From NCBI GenBank assembly GCA_016793265.1, contig JAEUHT010000214.1, forward strand, positions 1-36,155: DNA of 36,155 nucleotides, given 5' to 3'. Positions 10,386-17,977 of this stretch are shown in pieces. Under the pieces are notes generated by a model. It was not told the DNA's origin and searched no databases. It was given only the letters and a program-made list of their open reading frames with translations. Position 1 is the first letter of the stretch. Each line of letters opens with the position of its first letter. The position numbers were made by a program, and so were the translations under genes. The DNA comes from Planctomycetota bacterium (GTDB lineage: Bacteria > Planctomycetota > UBA1135 > UBA2386).

Positions 10386-11507
10386 ATGCGCGTCCTGGCG
10401 ATCCTGCTCGGCACCACCTTCTTCGTCGGCTGTTCCGATCCGGCGGCAGCCACCCAACTGCCGTCGCCGCCGCCGCGGCCGGCGCCGCTGCAGCTCGAAC
10501 ACGACTTCGGCGTGCTGGCGCACGGCGAACGCCGTGAGACCGAGTTCCTGGTCGACCTCGCCGCGCTCGGCGAACCGCTGGTGCCGCTGCGTGTGCACCT
10601 CGACTGCCAGTGTGGCCAGGGAGAACTGCGCCTGCGCGACCGCGACGGCAACGACCGCTTCGTCGACGGCCGCCCGATCCCGGCCAACCTGCCGACCGCG
10701 GACGAGCGGCTGTACCTGCGTGTCACCGTCGACACCAACCGGCTGGAGGCCACCGATCTGCCGCCGGTCTGGCACCGGGGCTTCCTCGTGCTGCAGTCCC
10801 CCGCCGACATGACCGGCACCATGCGCGTGTCGTGGCCGGTGCGCATCCGCTTCGCGATGGACGCCCCGGTCGAGCTGCGCCCGTTCACGGCGCTCGACTT
10901 CGGCAGCGTGCCGGTGTCGTCGACGAAGACCTTCGAGACGACTTTGCGTGGCGACGAACACCACCGCGACCTGACCTTCGCTGCACCGGTCTCGGACGAC
11001 CCGCTGCTGCGCGTCGAACTCGGCGACGGCGACCCGCGGCGACTGCGCGCCTTCTGCACCCCCGGCGCCGAGGGCAACCACCGCGCCCTGGTGACGATCC
11101 CGACTTCGCTGCCCGGCTACACGCTGCGGCTGCAAGCGACCTGGAAGTCGGTGCCCGACCTCGAGGCCTCGCCGCTGGCGAAGATCGCCTTCCGCACCGA
11201 CCTGGCGCAGGCCCAACCGGCCAACGCCGCCGACCGCCAGTTCGTGCTGGTCACCGACCACGACACCCGGCGGCCGGCGGAGTTCGCCGTGTTCACGGTC
11301 GTCGCGGGCGACGGCCGCGACCTCGCCCCCTGCTTCGACGTGACGCTGACCCCCGTCCCCGGCAACGACCGCCAGCATCGTCTGGCGGTGCGTTATCGCG
11401 GCGGCCTCGACGACGGAGTACGCGCCACGATCCGCCTGACCAAGGCTGGTGCCGACGGGCCGTTCTTGCCGATCGAGTTGGTAGTCTTCCCCACCAAGGA
11501 TTCATGA
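10386..11507 (+). CDS. DUF1573-like lipoprotein
   Basis: Predicted lipoprotein of 373 aa with signal MRVLAILLGTTFFVGCSD (lipid-bearing Cys at residue 15). The mature part opens with LEHDFGVLAHGERRETEF, then a DCQCG cysteine pair, and later ALDFGSVPVSSTKTFET. These 'FG-x-V-x-x-G' strands resemble the Ig-like beta-sandwich repeats of DUF1573 proteins common in Planctomycetota and Bacteroidota. The function of that family is not established. The stop overlaps the ATG of the tetraheme gene (ATGA), so the two are made together and probably act together in the periplasm. The start is fixed by the signal peptide and the -10 box 7 nt upstream. Confidence 0.7.
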   Translation: MRVLAILLGTTFFVGCSDPAAATQLPSPPPRPAPLQLEHDFGVLAHGERRETEFLVDLAALGEPLVPLRVHLDCQCGQGELRLRDRDGNDRFVDGRPIPANLPTADERLYLRVTVDTNRLEATDLPPVWHRGFLVLQSPADMTGTMRVSWPVRIRFAMDAPVELRPFTALDFGSVPVSSTKTFETTLRGDEHHRDLTFAAPVSDDPLLRVELGDGDPRRLRAFCTPGAEGNHRALVTIPTSLPGYTLRLQATWKSVPDLEASPLAKIAFRTDLAQAQPANAADRQFVLVTDHDTRRPAEFAVFTVVAGDGRDLAPCFDVTLTPVPGNDRQHRLAVRYRGGLDDGVRATIRLTKAGADGPFLPIELVVFPTKDS

Positions 11508-12940
11508 CGTTGCCAAAAGCCCCCGTCTCGGCCTCGCTCGCCTTCGCTCTCTGCGCGCTGCTGGCGACCTTCGTGCAGTGTGGCAACGGCCGCGTGGCAC
11601 CGCAGGACCCGGCGCCGGCGTTGGTGGTGCCGAAGGACGAGCTCCGCCTGCTGATCTCCGGCTCCATGCAAGGCCACCTCGAACCCTGCGGCTGCGCCAG
11701 CGGCCAGCTCGGCGGTCTGGCGCGCCGGCTGCAGCACATCGGCGAACAACGCAACTACGACCTGCTGCTCGAGGGCGGCGACCTCGTCGACGGCAACACC
11801 GAGCTCGACGTGCAGAAGCTCTTCACCACCACCCAGGTGCTGTTCGGCGAGCATCCGTACGACGCCCTCGGGGTCGGCCCGCAGGACCTGCTGCTGCCGC
11901 GCGCCGAGTGGTCGGCCTTCCTGGCCGGGGCGCCGGTGCTGACCACGAACCTCACCTGCGCCGACCCCGAGTGGCCAGGCAAGCCATTCGTCGAGAAGGC
12001 CGTCCGTGGCATGACCGTGCGGGTCGCATCGCTGCTGCTGCAACTGCCGGCCGAGCTCGACCAACCCGAGGGCGCGGTGCAGCGCACCGACCCGGCGGCG
12101 GCCTGGGCCCAGGCCTTCGCCGATGCCGCGCCGGCGACGCTGCGTGTGCTGCTCGCACACGGCGACGACACCACCATTCGCGCCCTGATCCCGGCGCTTG
12201 CGCCCGCCCCCGACCTCGTCGTCGGCATCGACCGCGACTACATCGAGCCGAGCAGCGCCCCGCAGATGGTCGGCACCGTGCCGCTGTTGTTCGCCGGCAT
12301 CCGCGGTCGCGTGCTGCTCGACGTGCGCCTGTCGCGCGAGACCGCGGCGCCGCGCGCGACCTGTGAGCTCGTGCCGCTGGCGGCGAGCAAGACCCTGCCC
12401 GGCGGCGGCGGCGACCCGACGGTCAAGGACATGCTGCTGCAGCACCGCCTGCAGGTGGCGAAGGACGAGATCCGCGAGCACCTGGCCCGGCAGCGACCGA
12501 CGCCGAACGGCGCCGCCTACGTCGGCAACGCGCAGTGCAGGGTCTGCCACGAGACCGCCTTCGCGGGCTGGCAGAAGAGCAAGCACGCGGTCGCCTGGCA
12601 GACCCTCGTCGATGCCGAGAAGGACCAGAAGCGCTACGGCTGGCCGGTCACGCACTACCCGGACTGCGTCGGCTGCCACACGGTCGGCTACCGGCAGCAG
12701 ACCGGCTTCGTCTCCCCCGAGGTGACGCCCGAACTGCTCGACGTCGGCTGCGAGAACTGCCACGGCCCGGGCAGTGTGCACGTCGACATGGGCGGCGAGA
12801 GCAAGCTCGGCCTGATCGGCGGCGTGACGCCGTCGATGCTGTGCGTGCAGTGCCACGACTTCGAGCAGTCGCCGACCTTCCTCTACTCGGACTTCTGGCC
12901 GAAGATCGAACACGGCCGCGAGCCGGATCAGCGCAAGTAG
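11504..12940 (+). CDS. 5'-nucleotidase-like domain fused to tetraheme cytochrome c554-like domain
   Basis: Predicted exported 478-aa protein with an N-terminal signal (residues 1-26). Residues about 45-335 resemble the UshA/5'-nucleotidase metallophosphatase fold: GHLEPCGC, QLGGLARRLQHI and LLLEGGDLVDGN align with the family's HGHLEP, GGLAR and DAGD motifs. However, the expected Asp-x-His at the first strand is replaced by SGSMQGH, so two-metal catalysis is doubtful. The C-terminal part has four c-type haem motifs CxxCH at residues 345-349, 388-392, 416-420 and 447-451, in a cytochrome c554-like layout. It probably transfers electrons in the periplasm; the partner is unknown. It is coupled to the DUF1573-like gene by a 4-nt overlap. 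Confidence 0.85.
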   Translation: MTLPKAPVSASLAFALCALLATFVQCGNGRVAPQDPAPALVVPKDELRLLISGSMQGHLEPCGCASGQLGGLARRLQHIGEQRNYDLLLEGGDLVDGNTELDVQKLFTTTQVLFGEHPYDALGVGPQDLLLPRAEWSAFLAGAPVLTTNLTCADPEWPGKPFVEKAVRGMTVRVASLLLQLPAELDQPEGAVQRTDPAAAWAQAFADAAPATLRVLLAHGDDTTIRALIPALAPAPDLVVGIDRDYIEPSSAPQMVGTVPLLFAGIRGRVLLDVRLSRETAAPRATCELVPLAASKTLPGGGGDPTVKDMLLQHRLQVAKDEIREHLARQRPTPNGAAYVGNAQCRVCHETAFAGWQKSKHAVAWQTLVDAEKDQKRYGWPVTHYPDCVGCHTVGYRQQTGFVSPEVTPELLDVGCENCHGPGSVHVDMGGESKLGLIGGVTPSMLCVQCHDFEQSPTFLYSDFWPKIEHGREPDQRK

Positions 12941-12977
12941 GTAGCGTCGCGCCGTTCGCCGTCGACGGGCTTGCCGC

Positions 12978-12983
12978 TACAGT
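12978..12983 (+). promoter_or_regulatory. -10 box 7 nt before the first Gfo/Idh gene
   Basis: TACAGT is followed by exactly 7 nt and the ATG at 12991. There is no ribosome-binding site, as expected for a leaderless mRNA. A weak TTCGCC lies 17 bp upstream (12955-12960). Confidence 0.55.
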
Positions 12984-12990
12984 GCCGGCC

Positions 12991-14337
12991 ATGCCCACCT
13001 CGACCTCTCGGCGTGATTTCCTGCTCGGCAGCGCCCTGGCTGGCGGTGCCATCGCCTTCAGCGCTTGCAGCACCCCCGCCCCGCGGCGCGCCCGCTCCCC
13101 GAACGACCGCCTGCGCATCGGCGTCGTCGGCTGCGGCGGCAAGGGCCTCAGCGACATGCAGGCGTGCGCGCGCACGCACGACATCGTGGCGCTCTGCGAC
13201 GTCGACCAGAACCAGGCCAAGGCCGCGCGCGAGCAGCAGCCGAAGGCCACGTTCTACGACGACTGGCGCGACCTGCTCGATCGCGAGAAGCTCGACGGTC
13301 TCGTCGTCAGCACGCCCGACCACACGCACGCCGGGCCGGCGTTGGCGGCGATGGCGCTCGGCATGCACGTGTTCGTGCAGAAGCCGCTGACGCACACCGT
13401 GCAGGAAGCGCGCCTGCTGCGCGACGCCGCCCGCAAGGCCAGGGTCATCACCTCGATGGGCAACCAGGGCACCTGCCTCGACGGCTTCCGCGGCGCCGCC
13501 GAGTGTGTGCGGGCCGGGCTCATCGGCAACGTCGGCGAAGTGCACGTCTGGACCGACCGCCCGATCTGGCCACAGGGCATCAACCGACCGGACTTCGTCG
13601 ACGCCATCCCGACCACGCTGCGTTGGGATCTCTGGCTCGGCCCGGCAGCCTGGCGCCCGTACGCGAAGGGCCGCGACGGCAGCGGCTTCAGCGGCTACGC
13701 GCCGTTCCACTGGCGCGGCTTCTGGGACTTCGGCACCGGCGCCATTGGCGACATGGCCTGCCACATCGCCAACCTGCCGTTCTTCGCGCTCGAGCTCGAT
13801 GCGCCGACCTCGGTCGAAGCGACCGCCGAGGGCGCCAACCACGAGACCGCGCCGAAGCGCTCGAAGATCACGTTCCAGTTCCCGGCGCGCGGCGCGCGTG
13901 GTCCGGTGGTGATGCACTGGTACGACGGCGGCATGCTGCCGCCCGCCGACCTGCTGCCCGGCGTCAAGCTGCGCAGCGGCGGCTTCCTGCTCGTCGGCGA
14001 CCGCGGCAAGCTCTACTCGCCGACCGACTACGGCGAACGCTTCGAGCTGCATCCGCAGCAGCAGTTCGCCGACGTTCGCCTGCCGGGGCCGACGCTGCCG
14101 CGTTCGCCCGGCGTGCACGACGAGTGGCTGCAGGGCATCCTGACGGGCACCCAGCCGATGGCGAACTTCGAGTACGCAGGGCCGCTGACGGAGGCGATGC
14201 TGCTGGGCAACCTGGCCGTGCGCACTGGCGAACGTATCGAATGGGACGCCACCAACCTGCGGGTCACCAACTCGGCGGCGGCGCAACAGCTGGTCAGCAA
14301 GACCTACCGGCGCGGCTTCGAACTGCCGACGGTGTAG
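12991..14337 (+). CDS. Tat-exported Gfo/Idh/MocA family oxidoreductase
   Basis: A 448-aa NAD(P)-dependent oxidoreductase of the glucose-fructose oxidoreductase type. The N-terminus SRRDFLLGSALAGGAIAF is a twin-arginine signal, followed by SAC, a possible lipobox. The Rossmann motif is IGVVGCGGKG. The catalytic-lysine motif reads VQKPLTHTVQEA, with Gln in place of the common Glu of EKP, as in a frequent planctomycete subgroup. A C-terminal Gfo/Idh beta-sheet domain with GTGAIGDMACHIANLP follows. The substrate is probably a sugar or sugar derivative, but this cannot be read from the sequence. Its own promoter box lies 7 nt upstream. Confidence 0.93.
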   Translation: MPTSTSRRDFLLGSALAGGAIAFSACSTPAPRRARSPNDRLRIGVVGCGGKGLSDMQACARTHDIVALCDVDQNQAKAAREQQPKATFYDDWRDLLDREKLDGLVVSTPDHTHAGPALAAMALGMHVFVQKPLTHTVQEARLLRDAARKARVITSMGNQGTCLDGFRGAAECVRAGLIGNVGEVHVWTDRPIWPQGINRPDFVDAIPTTLRWDLWLGPAAWRPYAKGRDGSGFSGYAPFHWRGFWDFGTGAIGDMACHIANLPFFALELDAPTSVEATAEGANHETAPKRSKITFQFPARGARGPVVMHWYDGGMLPPADLLPGVKLRSGGFLLVGDRGKLYSPTDYGERFELHPQQQFADVRLPGPTLPRSPGVHDEWLQGILTGTQPMANFEYAGPLTEAMLLGNLAVRTGERIEWDATNLRVTNSAAAQQLVSKTYRRGFELPTV

Positions 14338-14364
14338 CGGCGATGCCGGCCGCGGGCGCTTCGC

Positions 14365-14781
14365 TCACCGCGTCGCGATGCGTTCCAGGCTCTCGCGGTG
14401 CTTCGCCGCGAAGGCCTCGCGGAAGTCGATGCCGTCGACGAAGTCGAGGCGCGAGTCACTCGCCCGCCGGCTCAGCAGCTCGGCGTCGATGAGGTTGAAG
14501 ACGATCTCGCCGAAGTCGCCGGCGTTGCGCACGCCCCAGCGTTCGAACACGAGCGCCGCCATCGGCCCGAACTGGTCGGCGGCGTACTCCTTGATGCCGG
14601 CCAGCAGCTCGCGGCCACCGACGTGGCGTTCCTCACCGCACATCTGCTCGCGGCCGAGGTGCTGGATCGTGTAGTCGAGTGCGTCGAGTACGAAATAGTA
14701 CGCGTGCCGCGAGAAGCGGCGGTCGCGTCGGCGCACGGTCTGGATCTTCTCTTCGAGCAAGTCCTGTTCAGGAGCAGTCAT
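14365..14781 (-). CDS. Minf_1886 family protein (unknown function)
   Basis: A 138-aa soluble protein that matches the conserved Minf_1886 family seen in Planctomycetota and Verrucomicrobiota: YYFVLDALDYTIQHLG, RHVGGRELLAGIKEYA and MAALVFERWGVRNAGDFGEIVF. The function of the family is unknown. I start it at the ATG at 14781, where AAGGA lies about 8 nt upstream and the conserved region begins; a longer in-frame extension to 14943 looks non-coding. It lies 165 bp downstream of holB on the same strand and converges with the Gfo/Idh gene, 27 bp apart. Confidence 0.82.
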   Translation of the reverse strand: MTAPEQDLLEEKIQTVRRRDRRFSRHAYYFVLDALDYTIQHLGREQMCGEERHVGGRELLAGIKEYAADQFGPMAALVFERWGVRNAGDFGEIVFNLIDAELLSRRASDSRLDFVDGIDFREAFAAKHRESLERIATR

Positions 14782-14855
14782 GGCAACGGTTCCTTGGAGG
14801 ACGACATGGCGTCGTGACGCCGATATCGACCAGAGTGGAACCGCCCTTGAGCGCG

Positions 14856-14873
14856 GCGAAGTGACCGCTTCGC
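14856..14873. other. Small inverted repeat between holB and the Minf_1886 gene
   Basis: GCGAAG-N6-CTTCGC forms a 6-bp stem 74 bp after the holB stop. It could end the replication operon transcript, but it is short and lacks a U-tract on the minus strand. Confidence 0.25.
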
Positions 14874-14946
14874 TTTGCTCCCCCCGTGTGCCGCGCGACC
14901 GGGGGCAACCACGCCGTCCCGTTCGCGCCTTCGCAGCTGCCACGGT

Positions 14947-16008
14947 TCACGGACCGATCGCGTCGAATGCCACGAGGCATGCCGTGAGCACCTGCTCGGG
15001 CGGGATCATCAAGTCGAGATCCCGTTCGGCGGCCAGCGTGAGTTCGAGCCATGTGGTCCATGGTTCCGTGAGCGACGCACCGTAGGCATCACCACCGTCG
15101 GCCGCAAGACCCACGGCGGCCCGCCGCAGTTCGGCGCGCAGCAACCAGAGGAAGAGCCGGGCCGCTTCGACCTCGAGCCGACGCTCGCCGCTGCCTTCGA
15201 GCGCGGCCCGCACCACGGCGACCGGACGCAACCTATGGGTGCGCTGCACGACCCCGCGAACAAGATCGTGGACGTGTACTGCGCGTTCGGTGCAGGCCAG
15301 CATGGCGAGGCCGAGGCTGCCGCCGGCGACTGCGACCGCGGCGTCGAAGTGCTCGGCCCGCTCCGGAATTCGTGTCGACAATTCGTGGCGCAGCACCACT
15401 TCGTCCAGTGGCAACACCCGCAGGCGTTGGGCGCGCGAGTGCACGGTCGGCAGCAGTTGCTCGGGGCGCGTCGCCTCCAGCAGCAAGAACGTCGCCTCGC
15501 CCGGCTCCTCGAGCGTCTTCAGCAGGGCGTTCTGCGCCTCCTCCTCCATGCAGTCGGCGTCGGCGATCACCAGCACCCGCGCGCGCCCCTCGACCGCGTG
15601 CCGCGCGAGCCGCTCCTGGGCGCCACGCACCTGGTCGATGGTGATCACATAGAAGCTCTTCTTGAACTCCTTGCGCTCGGTCTCGTCGCGAGCGCGGTCG
15701 AGCACGTGCACGTCCGGATGCATGCCGTTGGCGACGCGCGCGCAGGTGCGGCAGACGCCGCACGGATGCGATTCGTCGAGCTGCGACGGGCAGAGCAGCG
15801 CCGCGGTCAACCACTGCACGACCGTGGTCTTGCCGACCCCTGCCTTGCCTTCGACCACGAAGCCGTGTGGCAATGCCAGCCGCCGCGCTTGCACGAGCCA
15901 GCGCGACAACGCCTCGCCCTGGCCCAACGGCGCCACCAGCCGCCGTGGCCCTTCGCCCGCCACCGCCTCGGCCGCCGCTCGCCCCCGGCGCGTGCTCACG
16001 ACAGCCAC
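14947..16008 (-). CDS. holB: DNA polymerase III delta' subunit
   Basis: Clamp-loader AAA+ subunit of 353 aa. It has Walker A GKAGVGKT (54-61), a four-Cys zinc knob (Cys73, Cys83, Cys86, Cys89) typical of delta'/DnaX proteins, a Walker-B-like VLVIADADCM and the sensor-1 segment NALLKTLEEPGEATFLLL. The clamp-loader SRC motif reads HSRAQR here, keeping Ser-Arg but not Cys, so the arginine finger is retained. An intact P-loop is found in many delta' proteins outside Enterobacteria. The GTG start at 16008 overlaps the tmk stop by 13 nt. It is third in the dnaA-like/tmk/holB operon. Confidence 0.93.
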   Translation of the reverse strand: MAVVSTRRGRAAAEAVAGEGPRRLVAPLGQGEALSRWLVQARRLALPHGFVVEGKAGVGKTTVVQWLTAALLCPSQLDESHPCGVCRTCARVANGMHPDVHVLDRARDETERKEFKKSFYVITIDQVRGAQERLARHAVEGRARVLVIADADCMEEEAQNALLKTLEEPGEATFLLLEATRPEQLLPTVHSRAQRLRVLPLDEVVLRHELSTRIPERAEHFDAAVAVAGGSLGLAMLACTERAVHVHDLVRGVVQRTHRLRPVAVVRAALEGSGERRLEVEAARLFLWLLRAELRRAAVGLAADGGDAYGASLTEPWTTWLELTLAAERDLDLMIPPEQVLTACLVAFDAIGP

Positions 16009-16718
16009 CCGGCGACGAGCCCCTGCAGTTCGACCTGCACGGCCGAGAACGGCCGCGAGGCGTCGATCACCAAGGCCCGCGGCTCCTGGCGCGCCGCCAG
16101 CAGATAACCCTCGCGCACGCGGGCGTGGAACTCGGCGGTGCGTTGTTCGAAGCGGTCTTCGTGGCGCGAACGGCGACGGCTGGCGGCGACGTCCGCGGCG
16201 ACGTCGAGCACGAGCACGTGGTCGGGCAGGCAGGCGCCGTGCACGCGGCGGGTGAGGTCGAACACCCAGTCGGCGTCGACGCCAGCGACCAGGTCCGCAG
16301 CAGGCAAGTTCGGCGATGCCAACGCTGCAGAGGCCAGACTACCAGAGGCCAGACTACCAGAGGCCAGGGCCCCGACACCCGGCGCCTCGACACCCAGGGC
16401 CAACGCCTGGTAGACGACCGTCGACAGGTAGCAGCGTTCGCCGATCACGACCTCGCCGCGCTGCAGGGCTGGGCTGATGACGTTGCGCACGAGTTCCGCC
16501 CGTGCCGCCGAGAACAACAGCGCCTCGGTCACCGGCCGCAGTTCGCCCGTCGCCGGCGACAGCAGCAACTGCCGCAGCGCCTCCCCCACGGGCGTCGACC
16601 CCGGCTCGCGCACGTGTTGCACGACCTGGCCACGCTGCTGCAACCACGCCACCAACGCCCGCGCCTGCGAGCTCTTGCCGCAACCGTCGGGGCCGTCGAG
16701 CGCCACGTAGAGGCTCAA
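15996..16718 (-). CDS. tmk: Thymidylate kinase
   Basis: dTMP kinase of 240 aa making dTDP for DNA synthesis. The P-loop GPDGCGKSSQA (9-19), the EPGSTPVGEALR segment (the DR[Y/H]-equivalent region follows as GERCYLSTVVYQ) and a C-terminal lid region are present. The TTG start overlaps the stop of the upstream dnaA-like gene (TTGA), with GAGGAG 5 nt upstream. An unusual insertion after VYQALALG contains a repeated LASGS pentapeptide, encoded by a 15-bp tandem repeat; it enlarges the protein beyond the usual 205-215 aa. The insertion precedes WVFDLTRRVHG, where other Tmk proteins have the conserved DLPPE-like strand. Confidence 0.95.
   Translation of the reverse strand: MSLYVALDGPDGCGKSSQARALVAWLQQRGQVVQHVREPGSTPVGEALRQLLLSPATGELRPVTEALLFSAARAELVRNVISPALQRGEVVIGERCYLSTVVYQALALGVEAPGVGALASGSLASGSLASAALASPNLPAADLVAGVDADWVFDLTRRVHGACLPDHVLVLDVAADVAASRRRSRHEDRFEQRTAEFHARVREGYLLAARQEPRALVIDASRPFSAVQVELQGLVAGWLS
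16328..16367. repeat. In-frame 15-bp tandem repeat inside tmk
   Basis: CAGAGGCCAGACTAC occurs at 16328-16342 and 16343-16357, with 10 bp of a third copy to 16367. Read on the minus strand it encodes LASGS-LASGS-LAS. The unit length is a multiple of three, so copy-number changes keep tmk in frame. Confidence 0.85.
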
Positions 16719-17911
16719 CCGAGCTCCTCAACCAACGTGCGCAGTTCGCTCGAGGTCTTCATCTCCTCCTGCAGCGTCAGCGCCATGTAGCTGACGGCGG
16801 CGCGGGTGCGGCCGCAGAGGAAACGACCGACCTCGCTGCCGCTGAGGCCGTTCTGCAGGCACAACCAGGCGAGCACCTTGCGGGCGCGGCTGATGGCGCG
16901 CCCCTGCCGCTTGCCGCACAGGTCGGCGACGGCGACCGCACAGCGCTCGGCGACGCGGTCGCGCAGCCGCGCGAACACGCGCGCCGGATCGATGAGCTCG
17001 AGGTACTTCGGCGGCAGCGTGCCGGCGCGCGTTGCCGCCCAGGCCGCGCGCACCTCCGGGTAGCCGCCGACGGTCTTCTGCGCCAGCGACTCGATCGCCG
17101 CGGCGCGGCCGTTGCGAGACGGCGTGCCTTCGAGCGCGCGCAGGTAACGCAGGCGGCCGGCGGCCCCCGGGCGCTCGATCGCCGCGACGAAACCCGCCAT
17201 CAGCATCGTCATCAGGCTGGTGTCGAGGTCGCGGATGTCGCGCGGGTGCCAGCGTGATGCCAGCAGCGTCGGCACCTGCGCCAGTTCGCGCGCGCGCAGC
17301 ACGGCGACCAGGAACGCCTGCAGCTTCTCCTTGCCGGCGACCCGATGCAGCTCGTCGATCACCAACGGCTCCGGCCGGCAGAGCTCTTCGTGCAGACTGT
17401 CTACCCGGCGTTCCTGATGCGCCGATTGGAACGCCTTGAACAGGTGCGGCAGGTCGAACCAGGCCGTGCGCGCGCCGAACTGCTCGCGCCACCAGCGCAG
17501 CAGGAAGGTCTTGCCGACGCCGGTCGGACCGTGCAGGAAGAACAGCGTCGACGGCAGCGGGCGCCCGGCGACCTGCGCCTTCAGCACCAGGTAGGCGGTG
17601 CGGTTGCCGTCGTCGATGACGGGCTGCTGTGGCGACACCTCCAGGGCATCGAAGCGCACGCTCTCGGGAACCTGCACCTCGACGGTGAGCTGGATGCCGA
17701 AGTCGGCGGACAGGACGTCCTCGAGCAGCGGCCGGAACAGCGTTCGCACCCGATCGGCGGTCAGGCGATTCGAGGCCTCCAGATAGACGACGCCGCGTTC
17801 GAGCATCACCGGCCGCAGGTTGGCGAGCCAGGCCGCGTGGGCGGCGGCACCGGCCCGCTCGCGCAGGGTGTCCTGCACGCGCGTCCAGCTGTCTTCGAGC
17901 ACGGGCAGCAT
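16715..17911 (-). CDS. Divergent DnaA-like AAA+ ATPase
   Basis: A 398-aa protein with the full DnaA domain order. Residues 5-80 resemble domain I (W-x-x-V-x-x-x-L ... AAWLANLRPV ... VVYLEASNRLTADRV). The AAA+ core has Walker A GPTGVGKT (128-135), Walker B LVIDELH (D186/E187) and a sensor-II Arg in GGYPEVRAAW. Domain IV (311-380) ends in a DnaA-signature-like ISRARKVLAWLCLQNGLSGSEVGRFL followed by CGRTRAAVSYM. Two key motifs differ from DnaA: the arginine-finger segment RLxSRF reads SLMTMLMAGF, and the GGRDHTTV DNA-recognition motif reads CGRTRAAV. It heads an operon with tmk and holB, which points to a replication-linked role. It could be a paralogue beside a normal DnaA elsewhere. Confidence 0.82.
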   Translation of the reverse strand: MLPVLEDSWTRVQDTLRERAGAAAHAAWLANLRPVMLERGVVYLEASNRLTADRVRTLFRPLLEDVLSADFGIQLTVEVQVPESVRFDALEVSPQQPVIDDGNRTAYLVLKAQVAGRPLPSTLFFLHGPTGVGKTFLLRWWREQFGARTAWFDLPHLFKAFQSAHQERRVDSLHEELCRPEPLVIDELHRVAGKEKLQAFLVAVLRARELAQVPTLLASRWHPRDIRDLDTSLMTMLMAGFVAAIERPGAAGRLRYLRALEGTPSRNGRAAAIESLAQKTVGGYPEVRAAWAATRAGTLPPKYLELIDPARVFARLRDRVAERCAVAVADLCGKRQGRAISRARKVLAWLCLQNGLSGSEVGRFLCGRTRAAVSYMALTLQEEMKTSSELRTLVEELG

Positions 17912-17977
17912 CGGTGGAGAGGAGGTTCGCCGGCGCCGCGCACCGCGGCAGAGCGGGGAGCCAACGCTAACAAGTCG

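Noticed and set aside
14338..14364. Terminator between the convergent Gfo/Idh and Minf_1886 genes
   Set aside because: The 27-bp gap holds no stable inverted repeat that I can support.
16328..16367. CRISPR-like repeat
   Set aside because: The 15-bp units are contiguous with no spacers and lie in frame inside tmk; it is a minisatellite.
17912..17977. Replication origin beside the dnaA-like gene
   Set aside because: No TTWTNCACA-type DnaA boxes or AT-rich unwinding region is seen in the 66-bp gap or nearby.
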